Assembly: GCA_030278955.1 (NCBI GenBank)
Contig: JAOANR010000003.1
Location: 48,881,175-48,945,174, forward strand
Reading direction: 5' to 3'
Length of the DNA: 64,000 bases
DNA from: Hygrophila difformis
Taxonomy: Eukaryota > Streptophyta > Magnoliopsida > Lamiales > Acanthaceae
Shown: in pieces, positions 11,290 through 23,277 of the stretch
How positions within the stretch are numbered: the first letter of the stretch is position 1
How the letters are laid out: every line of letters starts with the position of its first letter
Notes under the pieces: generated by a model
Database searches by the model: none
Seen by the model: the letters and a program-made list of their open reading frames with translations, nothing else
What the model was told of the DNA's origin: nothing
Program-made: the position numbers and the translations under genes

Positions 11290-12889
11290 TTAATTTGACT
11301 GTTCGTGTGACTAAAAAGAGGCTCGTGACTCATATAGCAAATAATAATAATAATAATAATAATTCATTTAAGTTTATTAAATAACCCTGTCAATCTCAAA
11401 AAAAAAAATCTATCTGGCCCATAAAATATTTAATTATTAACTCATTTATTTTTTATTAAATTAAAAACCTCTCGTATAAAACTACCAAAATAATAGTATG
11501 ATTTTTCAATTTTCAATATACAAATATTTTACTTTATTTTTTCTTATAAGTTTTGTTAAAAATTATAATTTCTTCTAATTTTATAAGAAATTTTTATAAA
11601 AGAACTTTATAATTTCTTATAACAAAAATGTAACATAATTGTAAGAAACTATTGTTCTTCTTATATATTTTGTTACAATTTTATAATTTAATGGGTAAAC
11701 TAAAAGGGTTTCTTGAACCCGGAATCTTGATAAAGCAGTTAGAATCTCAACATCATTGAAGTTAGATGTTATTTTGGTGAAGGGTAAGCATTGAAAATGT
11801 GCGTATCCCAATGAATTCTCCAGAAACAAATGCTCAAAGTCTCGGATCCAAAATGTTTACTTAAGTTGTCAGAACCTCATATCCAGGCCGGTGTTTGGTG
11901 TTAGATGATGTTGGTATAATTTTATAATTTTTATATGTATATATTAAAAAGATTTAAGCCTTACGTGAGAGGTTTTATTGTCTCTTATTACTTACTGTAT
12001 AAGATACTTTTACAATAAAAGTGTGTTAGACTGCCACCATTCATGACTGAATCCAACCCAATTTTTCAATATAATATTAATTTATCTCTCCTCCACCTAC
12101 ACAATCCACAACCAATTTTAATTTCTACTATCATCAATAACCCAACCCAACTCAATTCTAATTAAATTTTATTTTACTTTATTTTTAAACTACATATTAT
12201 TTTAACAATTTAATTTAAATTTTAACATAACTTATAAACACACAAATATATATATATATATATATTATATTCTAATTAATAATATTTATAATTAAAAATA
12301 TTTGAAAGTTTAAAATTGTAAATTAAAATAGCTAATCAAACTAGAAATACATGCACAAAACGTTATAATTACTACTACAAAAAGAAATGCAAATTACGTA
12401 TTTAAGGGCATATTACATGTTTAATAGTAAACCAATTTTAAAAACTAGATTATAAATAAATCCTTAATTTTATTAGTAAATATCAAAATTAATATTAATG
12501 AAAAAACAATAAAAAAAATTAATTTTTATTTATCATCCAATCATACAATGGCACTTGGCATTGTAGGATTGGATGTCCTCAAAGTCATGTAAGGTTGGCT
12601 ACCCAACCCAAGTCATTGAAAGTCATGACATTACATTTAATATTACATTATTTTATTTTATTTTTTTTTTGTTGAATTTTGTTATGACCCTCACTTGGGG
12701 TCATTAACGGTGGTCGCCTTATAAATAAAGCGGCGGATATGCCCCATTGAGAGTTTTAGGGTTTATGGTACAATATGTTGCACACTAGAAAATTACCAAA
12801 ATGCTGGGAGCACCCATAAGAAAACCCTACTCATATCTCAAAGTAAAAAAACTCACGTTCGAACTCTAGGGCAAAGTTGTTCCAATCAA

Positions 12890-13780
12890 CACAATCAATG
12901 TAGAAAATGAATATAGACTTCATAAGCATTTTGTAAATGTTTTTAGATCACAATTGTCGCCGGATAAAAACGAGATCGCGCGTAGAAGAGGATGAACAGT
13001 AAGTCCAAAACTCTTTTGAAAATGGCAGATCTTAAGTGCATTCGACTCCTGTCATCACCAGATCATGAATAGATGCTTAGATTTCATAAAACTGTAGCTC
13101 AAGATCACAACACTTGGTCGGAAGCCATTTCTTCACTGAATATGTCGAACCTTATACCGATTCCAATCAAAATCGCCTATCGATTACAACCGTAAGCTCA
13201 AAATACACTTCCGATCAACATACAATAAACTCAATAGAAATTTTGGAATCTAAATATGAAATATCGAACTCACAGCAGACGTCAGACGACCATCAATGGC
13301 AGTCTGTGTCTTGTTGAGAACGACCATCGAGGTCGTCGGGGCCTAGTGAGAACGAGAGTATTTTGGTCGTCTGAGCTTTGATGAAAATGGTCAACTGCAA
13401 CTTCGTGAAATGAACCAAGCGAACGACCATCAATGGTCGTTCTCTGATGGTCGTTCTCACTATAATCTATCGACGGTCATTCTCAACAAGACACAGACGG
13501 CCATCGATGGCTGTCTGAGTCCAAAATTTTTGAGATTCTCCGGCCAAGTTTTGAAATTTCGAGTTTCGGTGTAAGTTTCTGAAATCCGAGCACATATTGT
13601 TGATTCTTGTGAGGGAAGGATTTGAATGCACCTAAGATCCATCAGTTTTGAGCAAGTTTAGGCGTTCGCCTTATTTACTATTCATCTTCTCTTCGATCAA
13701 ATATCCCGAAAGTTCTTCAATTTCTCATCACAAAAGCTTCAGAATCATTCATTCTGTACTTTGAAATTACTCCCTTTCAT
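12890..13780. repeat. Long imperfect inverted repeat, ~0.9 kb
   Basis: The left arm (from about 12905) and the right arm (to about 13765) are reverse-complementary by eye over several blocks. Examples are GATCTTAAGTGCATTC against GAATGCACCTAAGATC, and GTCTGTGTCTTGTTGAGAA against TTCTCAACAAGACACAGAC. The left arm has about 150 extra bases. Near the centre a cluster of short palindromes built on ACGACCATCRATGGTCGT lies at 13270-13520. It could be a fold-back or long-TIR Mutator-like element, or a source of hairpin RNA. No target duplication was found. Confidence 0.65.
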
Positions 13781-14022
13781 ATTTTTTTCCTTGCCTTCCA
13801 AACGGGTAAATTCAACATATCCATCAAATTTCTTGTGTGTTGTTTTGATGTAATGAAGTTAGAGATAATAAGAGGGAGAAGAAATGAAGAAGAAAGATGA
13901 GTGCCTTCAACATTTAAGATGGTGCTACTAGCAACATTGTTTAAGTTATTGAGGATGTATTTGGATTTGCTTGATAACCTTTGTGCCCCTAATATTTTCC
14001 ATGTGCATATAGCGTCCGCCAT
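13777..14022 (-). CDS. Hypothetical 81-residue frame
   Basis: I do not recognise this protein. The frame starts MADAICTWKILGAQ and ends with a basic KARKKI. A TATATATAG box preceded by a pyrimidine/GT-rich stretch lies about 30-40 bases upstream on the same strand (near 14056-14065), next to a GGCCCA-type element, which is the main reason to list it. The 3' end touches the edge of the long inverted repeat. It may be a chance frame or an exon of a longer gene. Confidence 0.2.
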   Translation of the reverse strand: MADAICTWKILGAQRLSSKSKYILNNLNNVASSTILNVEGTHLSSSFLLPLIISNFITSKQHTRNLMDMLNLPVWKARKKI

Positions 14023-14541
14023 TAATAAATTATACTGTAAGAGCCTTGGGCCGGGCTATATATACAAACCAAATTATCAACCATCATTTACCACATACAC
14101 ACCACAAAATATATAAAGAAGCTCAAATAACATAATTACACACCATAGAAAATCATTAAAATACCCTATATTATTTTCAAACTCTAAATTAATTCATACA
14201 CACCATGTTTAACCCAACTTACTGCATGGATACCTCTCCACCCATAAACCACATTACCCATAACTGACTCCCAAACAGTGGTTTCACCCAGAGAAGAACG
14301 AACTCATTTCCGTCAACACGGAAATGCCTAACTGGAAAAGAGTAGTTGTGTTAATCTATCGAGAAGCCAAGAATGTCGAGGAGAGGAGAAGGCGAAAAAT
14401 TGTATTCAGCACTCTTCAAAAGTAAATGTGAAAATCTAACAATAGGGAGTTTGATTTTTTTTTCTTCCTAGAATAGGACGTTAGAAATATTTTTAGAACA
14501 AATATTGTATGTTTTCTTTTTCTTTCAAATTCATGCTCAAT

Positions 14542-14670
14542 CACTAGAAGAATTTTTCGCTTTATTGACCGAAATTTCTAGCTAAACCCCAATGTTTGGT
14601 TGCTAAAGAGATTAGCGACCGAAACTCATTAGCTCCCGAAAGCTTCACGAGAGAATTTTGTAGCTAAATG
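14542..14670. mobile_element. CACTA-like terminal fragment
   Basis: CACTAGAAGAATTTTT at 14542 resembles a CACTA terminus (CACTACAAGAAAA). It is followed by repeated GACCGAAA/AGCGACCGAAA words typical of subterminal repeats of that superfamily. No opposite end was found, so this is either a fragment or an element interrupted by the Copia insertion at 15005. Confidence 0.35.
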
Positions 14671-14999
14671 AAAAACTTTCAGTAAATGTTCACATACCAG
14701 TCCGGAAACATGACTCGCTCGTAAATAAATTTTAAAGCATTTAAGCTGCTTACCATGTCGTTCAATGAAGCTTTTCCGTCCGCCATTGTGCATATTTCAA
14801 GTCTACTATACTTTGACAAGATTTCCAAGTATTTTATGGTCCATGCATGGAGGTTTGAAAGTTTAGGATTTACAATGGTTTTTTTGAACGGTGGGCTAAA
14901 GAGGGGAAAGGGAGATGCGGTCAAGCGGTATAACGAAGTGTGGGTACATATAGGTAATTGTTGGAGTAATGCGTGATTAGTATGTTTATGGTGGTGTTT

Positions 15000-15004
15000 A
15001 GAAT
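15000..15004. repeat. Target-site duplication AGAAT (left)
   Basis: AGAAT at 15000-15004 is repeated at 23278-23282 on the other side of the Sirevirus-type element. Confidence 0.8.
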
Positions 15005-15657
15005 TCTTGGTCCCAATTCTTGAGTCGGTAGTTAGTCAGTAATATGAACAACGCACAATCACAGTGAAAAATGAACGAATGCAGAAAAGTAAAGATGAAG
15101 ACAGTGATTTGTTGACCCGGTTCGGACCTCCTGTCCTACATCCGGAGGATACCAATCCAGGCTACGATCTACTCAACAAGTTCCAAGAAAATACAAACTT
15201 CTGACTCTAATCTACCAACTCGATCTAGAGGTGTTGAGACTCCCCCTCAACTTCTAATCTTACTGTGAATGAAAAGAATCAAATCTGATCTTCCTAGCTT
15301 CTTGTTGACGTTCCTGAATCTATCCAGACTATCTCAAGAATACACTTTCTTGAGTTACAACACGAAAAAGAATGTATACAATGAACTTCACTCAAGTCTC
15401 ATGCAAAGATACAAATCTTAGAACTCTAAAGACTTGAATAACAAAAATCACTCAAAGATATTTCTAATCAGAATTAAGTTGCCCTCTATACTGCCTAAAG
15501 ACTAATATATATATATATAGCAATGAGCTCTTGTAGTCTTTAAAAACTCTCGGCAATAAAAGGGCATGTCTTGGCTTTCACAAACTGCCAAGCTGTTGTT
15601 GTTGAATCATGCTAACGACCTCCAGACTCTGCATGAAAAGTTAGACAAATACCAACA
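15005..15657 (-). repeat. 3' LTR of the Sirevirus-type element
   Basis: On the minus strand the LTR runs TGTTGGTATTTG to GGGACCAAGA, 653 bp. It contains a short (AT)n at 15509-15521. It is near-identical to 22613-23277. Confidence 0.9.
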
Positions 15658-15674
15658 ATCTCCCCCTCTTTTCA
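15658..15674 (-). promoter_or_regulatory. Polypurine tract
   Basis: On the minus strand AAAAGAGGGGGAGAT abuts the 3' LTR start TGTTGG. This is the expected place for plus-strand DNA priming. Confidence 0.8.
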
Positions 15675-15836
15675 TGAAGAGGATGATCCGTCACAAACAG
15701 TCTCAAATAATAGGATCAGGTAAGAAAAGCATAGAATAAGTCAAACAACAACAACAAATTCAATAATGCAAGTCATCAGATATAGATCATAGAAAAACCA
15801 TAAAGCAAGCAGCATTCATCAGCAAATCAGCAAAAA

Positions 15837-17301
15837 TCATACACAAGCATCTAGACAAAAATATCCAAGTTCAAAAACAGTATCACCATTAGTTACAGTC
15901 CCAAAAGTATTAATCACTTTGGTAGCTTCTTCATTTTGCTGCAATATAAGCTGCTTCAGGTGATTGATCAGGGCGGTGCCAGTGAGAGGAGGGCCAAGTA
16001 GGATGTCATTGTGCTGGTTCCTCAAATCATTAGAAGGAGTATTTTGCTTAATGTAAATCCTTTCCTCCTTGGGCACCTTAATCCCATTCTTTGCAAGAAA
16101 TCGGGTGATAAGGGCAGGGTAGGGCAGTAAGTCCAGCTTTCCAGTAGAACCACGTGTATAACCTACCATTTTCTTAAGAACAGACAAACCAAGATTCATT
16201 AAATTCAAATATTTATCAATGCAAAACATAGTTTTACCCATGTGAGCAGAAATCTGGCTGGCATTGGTGGTTGGCATGATGTTGGAACTACAGAGACGGA
16301 ATAGACATCCAAACTTCAGGGTAAGTTTGGCTGTGCTCAGCTGGTTTTGACCAAATCCGACACTACGAAAGTTTGAGATAACGTAGGCTACTTCAGCATT
16401 GGAATCAGGCATGTACTCGATAACATCATCCAGACGGTCGTTGGGTTGAAGCTTTAACAGCAGAGTAAGGACCAGGGGATTAATATCCAGTATCTTCCCA
16501 CGAACATAAACTTTACCTCCAAAGGGCGAGGTAGCATCAAGAACTTTTGGATGAAGGTTAGCATAAAACTCCCTCACTAAGGCTGGCGAATAGTACTCCA
16601 ACTTAGTAGCCCAAAAGAGAAGATTTGCATCTTCAATGTACTTTGTAAAGCCTAGTTCACGATACATGGAGTGAGTGAACTGTTCTTCAGGGATGAACTC
16701 TCGAACAGTCAACTCCTTAGAAAATTTCTGGGCATCCTTGTCATAATATTTGAAGTTGAGTGCAGCCTGAACAGACATAGGTGGAACAGATTTCGGTCGT
16801 TTCTGGGAAGTTTCGACTGCAACACCTTTGTCTTTCCGTTTGCGGGATCTGGTAGTAGGAGTGCGAGGAGGAGGACGTTGTCGAGGTGTAGTTTCAACAT
16901 CCGCAGAAGGGTGTTCTTCCTCTTGATTCGGATCACCTGGAGCATCATCGTACTGATTAGGGTTGTAGTCATCTTCCCCTGCTTTCTGAGTAGTCTCAGT
17001 TCCCTCATCCCAATCAAAGGGGAAAGTTTCTTTCGTAGTAGGAGGGAGAGCAGGTTGGTGCGGGAAGTGCTCCGGCTGGTGGTAGTGAGTCCAGAGGCAA
17101 AACATCTTCAACATCGGCATCCACATTTTGTTCTGCTTCTTGGCCAGAGTCGACTAGGGTAGGATCATTTGATTTGGCTGTTTTGGGTGGAATATCAGTA
17201 GGTTGTGCAACCGAAGCTTCAATGGTTGGAGCTGGTTCAGTAGAAGGTGTCTCAGTAGTTGGGACTGCAAGAGATGGGGTTTGAGAAGAGGAGGATGCCA
17301 T
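15837..17301 (-). pseudogene. Third ORF (ORF3) of the Sirevirus-type element, one frameshift
   Basis: A frame starting MASSSSQTPSLAVPTTET at 17301 is proline/threonine-rich and acidic. Near 17045 it shifts by one frame into a ~370-residue part ending at 15837. The second half has a basic RKRKDKG stretch, which could be a nuclear signal, and then a folded-looking region (KFSKELTVREFIPEEQF, LREFYANLHPKV, VYVRGKILDINP). That region resembles the uncharacterised domain annotated in databases as a putative plant transposon protein. Sirevirus ORF3 is sometimes called env-like. I see no signal peptide or transmembrane segment in this copy, so an envelope role is not supported. The function is unknown; the frame shift near 17045 makes it a pseudogene here. 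Confidence 0.65.
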
Positions 17302-17611
17302 ATCTGAAAATGCTTTAGAGAAAAACAACACAACAAAGGCAAAGAAGAAGAAGAAACTGAATGAGGAATAAACGGATTCCAAACACAATTATAAAGAAAC
17401 CGAAATGAGAAATGGGGAACGACGGTTTTGAACATCGTGCGACATGATGGAGAAGACGGTTTCTGTAGCTTGCAGGTAATTATGATCCTCTGCAGACGTC
17501 GTATCAACTTATTTGGCATTATCCAAGAAATTCTCTACTTCACATTCGGTTGGGCCTAAAAAAAAAATAGAAAACAAAGAAACAAAACAAAGCCCAAAAT
17601 GTTAGAGAGAT

Positions 17612-20600
17612 TTAAGAGGAAAAATAGCTAAGGCCCAAAATGGTTCTTAGCCTTTCAAAGTTTTCACCATCTAATGCCTTTGTAAGGATGTCAGCTCGCT
17701 GTTCCGACGACCCAATATGTTGAATATTACATATGTTATCTTCCACAAGGTCTCGAATGAAATGATACCGAATGTCAATATGTTTGCTTCTGCTATGTAG
17801 AACAAGGTTCTTGGAGATGTTAATAGCACTAGTATTATCACATAATACTTGAAAACGTTCCTTATGAATTCCATAGTCAGCCAACATTTGTTTCATCCAC
17901 ATGAGTTGAGAACAATAACATGTAGCAGCTATATACTCAGCTTCAGCTATAGAAAGTGCAACAATATTCTGCTTCCTCGAGTACCAACTAACAAGATTGT
18001 TGCCTAAGTAGAAACATCCACCAGTGGTTGATCGTCTGTCATCGCAACTACCAGCCCAGTCTGTTTTGAGTACCAGATTCCAAGCTCAAGTGTACCCTTA
18101 ATATATCTCAAAATCCTTTTAGCAGCCTTAAGATGAGATTCTTTCGGTTGAGATTGGTACCTTGCACAAACACCAGTACTAAAGGATATATCAAGCCTGG
18201 TAGCTGTTAGGTAGAGAAGACTACCAATGATGCTTCTGTATAGCTTCTGATCAACATCCTTTCCAACTTCATCCTTAGAAAGTTTCTCTTGTTGTCCTAG
18301 AGGAGTTCGAACCACCTTGCTATCCTCCATATGGAATTTCTTTAACATCTCCCTGGCATATTTCTCTTGTGATAAGAAGATACCATCCTTAAGTTGTTTA
18401 ATCTGCAAACCTAAGAAGTAATGTTATTCTCCCATCATGCTCATCTCAAAATCCGATTGCATAGCTTCTACAAAACTTTTCCTGAGTTGATCTGAAGTAG
18501 CTCCAAAGATAATGTCATCCACATAAATCTGAGCTATAATAAAATCGTTGTTAGTATGCTTTACAAACAACGTTTTGTCTGCATGACCTCTGATATAACC
18601 ATGGTTCACAAGAAATTGTGACAACCTTTCATACCAAGCTCGAGGTGCTTGCTTAAGTCCATACAAAGCTCCTTTAACTCTATAGACATAATCAGGATGT
18701 TCATGGTCTTCAAATCCCAAAGGTTGTGCTACATAGATTTCTTCATTTATCTTACATTACAAAAAAGCTGTCTTAATATCCATCTGATATAGTTTGAAGT
18801 TCATACAGCAGGCAAACGACAGTAAAATTCTCACTGCTTCCATTCTTGCAACTGGAGCAAAAGTCTCTCCATAGTCCAATCCTTCTATTTGAGTATAGCC
18901 TTGTGCTACAAGTCTTGCTTTATTTCTAACAACATTTTCTTGCTCATCTGTCTTGTTCCTAAAAATCCATTTAGTACCAATAACATTTATGTTGTCAGGC
19001 CGTGGTACTAACTCCCAAACTGAATTCCTTTCAAATTGTAACAACTCATCTTGCATTGCAGTAATCAAATATTCATCCTCGAGAGCTTCAATATTATTTT
19101 TAGGCTTTACCTTGGATATGAAACAATTCATTCCAGCCAATTGTTTATAATCAACATCCTTCTTATTCCTTGTCTGCCTAGGAGCAGTAACATCACCAAT
19201 AATATCATCGTTTGAGCGATGTTTCAATGTCCTTGGACATTTTCTCTTATTGTCCTCAACATCTGTATCTGAAGCATGTTCTTCTTCAGCAACATCAGAA
19301 GTAGTTTGTTCTATATTGGGACTTATTTCTACTTCAACAAATTGAGTACTAGATTCAGGAATAGAAGAGGATGACTGAGGAATAATAGGTAGTTCAATAA
19401 AGTCTTCTAGTTGCCTCTTATCTGAAAGTTCTTCAAAAATAACATTTGTAGATTCTACAACCTTCTTGCTTTCAGTAAGATAGACTCTATAAGACTTTGA
19501 GTTGTTAGAATAACCTAGGAACTTCCCTTCTTCAGAACGAGCATCAAACTTTTTCAATTGTTCCCTGTCCCTGTAAACATTACATATACAGCCAAAAACA
19601 TGAAAGTATTTAACTGTAGGAAGTTTGCCATTCCAAACCTGATATGGTGTGTAGTTGGTGTGTGGTCGCAACAACGCCCTGTTGGCTACATGACATGATG
19701 TGTTTACAGATTCTGCCCAAAATGATTTGGAAAGAGTACTTCCATGCAGCATTGATCTAGCCATCTCTTGAAGAGTTCTGTTCTTTCTTTCAACCACACC
19801 ATTTTGTTGAGGTGTCTTGGGGGCAGAGAACTCTTGAATAATACCATGAGTATTACAAAAATCTGTAAAATGTTGATTTTCAAACTCCTTCCCATGATCT
19901 GTTCTGATTCTGGTAATCTTCTGTTGCTTTTGATTCATAAGCTTCAGGCTTAAGTTCTCAAAGTGTTCAAATGTTTCATCCTTTGACCTGAGAAACAATA
20001 CCCAAGTGAATCTAGAATAATCATCAATAACAACTAAAATATACCTCTTTCCATTTAGACTTTCAACTTCAGTAGGACCCATAAGATCCATATGAATAAG
20101 TTCAAGACAGTGAGTGGTGTTGATGCCTTCCACTTTTTTGTGCTGTGACTTTGTTTGCTTTCCTTTTGCACAGCCTTCATAAGTAAGATTGGTGTTTTTG
20201 TGTAGTTTGGGCAGTCCTCTCAGAGCACCTGAAATACTTAATTTGTACAATGATTGATAATTCAAATGTGCCATCCTTTTATGCCAAAGACTAGTAAGAT
20301 CTTCCTTAGTAATAAGTGCTTTGTCAACAGTTTCCTTCAGGGTATAACAGTTATTACTAGATCTTTTACCAGACATAATACATTCATTATTTTTAAAAAC
20401 ATAGCAAGTATTCATGTCAAATAGCATTAAAGATCTTTCATCACACAATTGACTTATAGAAATCAAATTTGTAGTTAAGCCTTTAACAAAATAGACTTTA
20501 GAAAGATTAGAGAGAACTCCCTTGTCAATTGAGCCATATCCAATGATCTTACTTTTAACACCATCTCCAAACATTACTTCACCACAGTTTTGATTTCTAA

Positions 20601-20853
20601 AATTTTGAAGTATATCTCTTGTTCCAGTCATGTGCCTTGAGCATCCAGAATCAAAATACCATTTGACATCTTTTTGTTGTTCCTGCAAAGACAAAACAAC
20701 AAGACCTAGAGATTGTTTATAGGAAACTTTTGGTACCCATGCCTTTCGGATTTGAATCTTCTTTTGCAGTTCTAATGATGGCCAGACTACAGGTCTTCCA
20801 TTAATAAGATCTCGAACAATTCTTAGGCATGTGTCAGCTCGGTGTCCTGGCAA
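17612..20853 (-). pseudogene. Copia pol: protease, integrase, RT, RNase H (broken)
   Basis: The largest intact piece, 18757-20853 (698 codons), carries an aspartic protease motif [12 protein letters not shown] (D68), a GAG-pre-integrase block ([14 protein letters not shown]), the integrase core ([16 protein letters not shown] and [12 protein letters not shown] for D, D and E) and the start of RT ([18 protein letters not shown]). A stop after DIKTAFL interrupts RT. The next pieces are 18424-18720, with [12 protein letters not shown] and the catalytic YVDD in IYVDDIIFG; 18004-18408, with RSIIGSLLYLT; and 17612-17902, the RNase H end with DNTSAINISKN and SKHIDIRYHFIRD. Breaks are single stops or one-base shifts (near 18756, 18421, 18010 and 17903). 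The catalytic motifs themselves look intact. Confidence 0.88.
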
Positions 20854-20934
20854 TCCACAATATATTTAATCTTTGGAATCATGAGGTGCAATATTGACTT
20901 GAGTAGGAATGTTGACTTGAGCAGCTAGTCTTTT

Positions 20935-22562
20935 TTATTCTTCACCAAGATATCCTCCACTTACAAAATTTCTTTTGAATGAATTGGGTCTGCTTTGCTT
21001 GCCTTTCTTCTTATAGCCAATACCTGTAAAATCACCAGGTTGTTTGCGCATTGAAAGAACATAATTCAATTTACCTTTACCTTTTTCAAGATTTTCCAGA
21101 TCAGAATATTTGGACTTGAGTTTGTCACGCTCAATTTCAAGGTTTTTGTTTTCTTCTGAGAGTCTAATACAATTTGCTTCAGATTCTGACAGCTTGTTGC
21201 TAAGCAATTTTGATTCCTCAAGAACTTTGTTGAGTTCAACTTCGAGTTTGTCATGTGCAAGCCCGATGTCAGTCAGTTGTGCCAACAACTTCTTGTTCTC
21301 AGTGCAGGCAATGTTATATTCTTCTTTTAGCTCATCATAAACATCAAGTAACTTTGAATATATCTCTTTTATATCACCTGAAACAAAAGAATCATCCTCA
21401 TCAGTAGAATAATCTGACAAACTAGAATTACCTTTTGAGGGACTGCTATCTCTGAGCATGAATGCAACAACTTCATCTGAATCACTTTGTTGTTCCTCAG
21501 AATTTTCAACTTCAGAATCACCATCACTTAGAGTGGCTTGAAAAATCTTTCCTTCCTTCCGTTTTGCAGTGGGACATTCTGCCTTAACATGACCTTTTCC
21601 TTCACATTCATAGCAGATTATGGACGAGAATTTGTCAAACTTCTCAGGCTCTCTTATTTTTCGAGGCGTTGAACTTTTACCATCCCTTTTTGTAAAGCTC
21701 TTTTTCTGACGTTTGTCAGAAGTTGAAACATTACTTGAACTTCCTTTCTGAGATTTCCCTTTCATAAACTCCCTTCTACTCTTTTCTTGAAGGAGCCTGG
21801 AAACCTTCTTTGATAGTAAGGACATCTCTTTTTCAAGATCATCATCAGATCGATCTTCCAATTCAGCCTTGAATGCAATGTTCTTCGACTTATTCTTGTC
21901 CTTTGGATTTAGATGATTTAGCTCATAATTTTGAAGATTTCCAACTAAAACTTCAAGAGACAGTGTTGATCTTTTCACTTTCTTCAAGAACCGATACTTT
22001 ACCAGAATATTTTGAAGAAACTGTTCTCAACATCTTCCTTACCAGTTTCTGTTCATCAAATTCCATGCCAAGCTCAATACATTGATTAACAACTTCCTGA
22101 AATCTTTCCAAAATAGGTTGAAATGTCTTCATCACCGGTCATTTCTAACCTGTCATAAAGAGATTCAACTCGATGCAGACGAGTTGTTTTTACATCACCA
22201 GAACCTTCAAAACGAACTTCCAAGAATCTCCATGCTTCATGGGCTGTTTTGCAGTTCTTGATCATCCTGTGTTGAGATTCTTCCATAGCGCCACAAATAG
22301 CATTCATTGCAGCGGCATTTCCTTGTTTGGCGGCCTTCTCAGCGACTGAGTATTCAGCTTTCGTTGTAGGATGAATGGTGGGTGGAGCAGTGCTTCCTTC
22401 AGCGGGTTGAACTGTTCTGGTGGGTGGTTCCCACTTCTCTTCAAAAGCGTCCCAAACATCATCACCGAGTGCTTGAAGATAATACTGCATTCTTGACTTC
22501 CAGTAACTGTAATTTGTTCCATCGAAGATCGGAGGGCGCAAATGTGCAACGTCACGACTCAT
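20935..22562 (-). pseudogene. Copia gag with zinc knuckle and coiled coil (broken)
   Basis: ATG at 22562 starts a Copia capsid region: PPIFDGTNYSYWKSRMQYYL, then AHEAWRFLEVRFEG. The frame shifts near 22100, passes through a middle piece (FQEVVNQCIELGMEFDEQKL) and shifts again near 21970 into a 350-codon part. That part has the CCHC knuckle CYECEGKGHVKAEC and an acidic stretch, then a long coiled coil (roughly 21080-21340) rich in leucine, glutamate and lysine. The post-knuckle coiled coil is typical of Sirevirus Gag and was linked in that lineage to protein interactions. A stop near 20935 separates it from pol. Confidence 0.8.
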
Positions 22563-22598
22563 GGTGAATCTGCCTCAAGTAAATCCATTAGAGGGACG

Positions 22599-22610
22599 GC
22601 TCTGATACCA
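22599..22610 (-). promoter_or_regulatory. Primer-binding site, initiator tRNA-Met type
   Basis: The minus strand reads TGGTATCAGAGC two bases inside the 5' LTR, the standard complement of plant initiator tRNA-Met. Confidence 0.9.
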
Positions 22611-22612
22611 AT

Positions 22613-23277
22613 TCTTGGTCCCAATTCTTGAGTCGGTAGTTAGTCAGTAATATGAACAACGCACAATCACAGTGAAAAATGAACGAATGCAGAAAAGTAA
22701 AGATGAAGACGGTGATTTGTTGACCCGGTTCGGACCTCCCGTCCTACATCCGGGGGATACCAATCCAGGCTACGATCTACTCAACAAGTTCCAAGAAAAT
22801 ACAAACTTCTGACTCTAATCTACCAACTCGATCTAGAGGTGTTGAGACTCCCCCTCAACTTCTAATCTCGCTGTGAATGAAAAGAATCAAATCTGATCTT
22901 CCTAGCTTCTTGTTGACGTTCCTGAATCTATCCAGACTATCTCAAGAATACACTTTCTTGAGTTACAACACGAAAAAGAATGTATACAATGAACTTCACT
23001 CAAGTCTCATGCAAAGATACAAATCTTAGAACTCTAAAGACTTGAATAACAAAAATCACTCAAAGATATTTCTAATCAGAATTAAGTTGCCCTCTATACT
23101 GCCTAAAGACTAATATATATATATATATATATATATATAGCAATGAGCTCCTGTAGTCTTTAAAAACTCTCGGCAATAAAAGGGCATGTATTGGCTTTCA
23201 CAAACTGCCAAGCTGTTGTTGTTGAATCATGCTAACGACCTCCAGACTCTGCATGAAAAGTTAGACAAATACCAACA
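22613..23277 (-). repeat. 5' LTR of the Sirevirus-type element
   Basis: 665 bp; it differs from the left LTR at about seven bases and by a longer (AT)n run at 23113-23138. The downstream duplication AGAAT follows at 23278. Confidence 0.9.

Larger units (their letters stand above)
9669..12889. other. Upstream region of the LLG-like gene, non-coding with small elements
   Basis: No gene is supported. The stretch contains the MITEs and SINE fragment listed separately, an (ATA)n run near 11339-11363, an (AT)n run near 12247-12267 and otherwise AT-rich DNA. The promoter of the LLG-like gene must lie just right of 9668, but I see no clear TATA box. Confidence 0.5.
15005..23277 (-). mobile_element. 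Sirevirus-type Ty1/Copia LTR retrotransposon, 8.27 kb
   Basis: The element is complete in outline: two LTRs, a primer-binding site next to the right LTR, a polypurine tract next to the left LTR, gag, pol in Copia order (protease, integrase, RT, RNase H) and a third ORF after pol. A gag with a coiled-coil tail after the zinc knuckle, and an extra 3' ORF, are features of the Sirevirus (SIRE1/Maximus) lineage. The two LTRs differ at about seven single bases plus an (AT)n length difference, roughly 1%, so insertion was recent. A 5-bp duplication AGAAT flanks it. Frameshifts and stops in gag, pol and ORF3 mean it cannot be autonomous as it stands. Confidence 0.9.
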
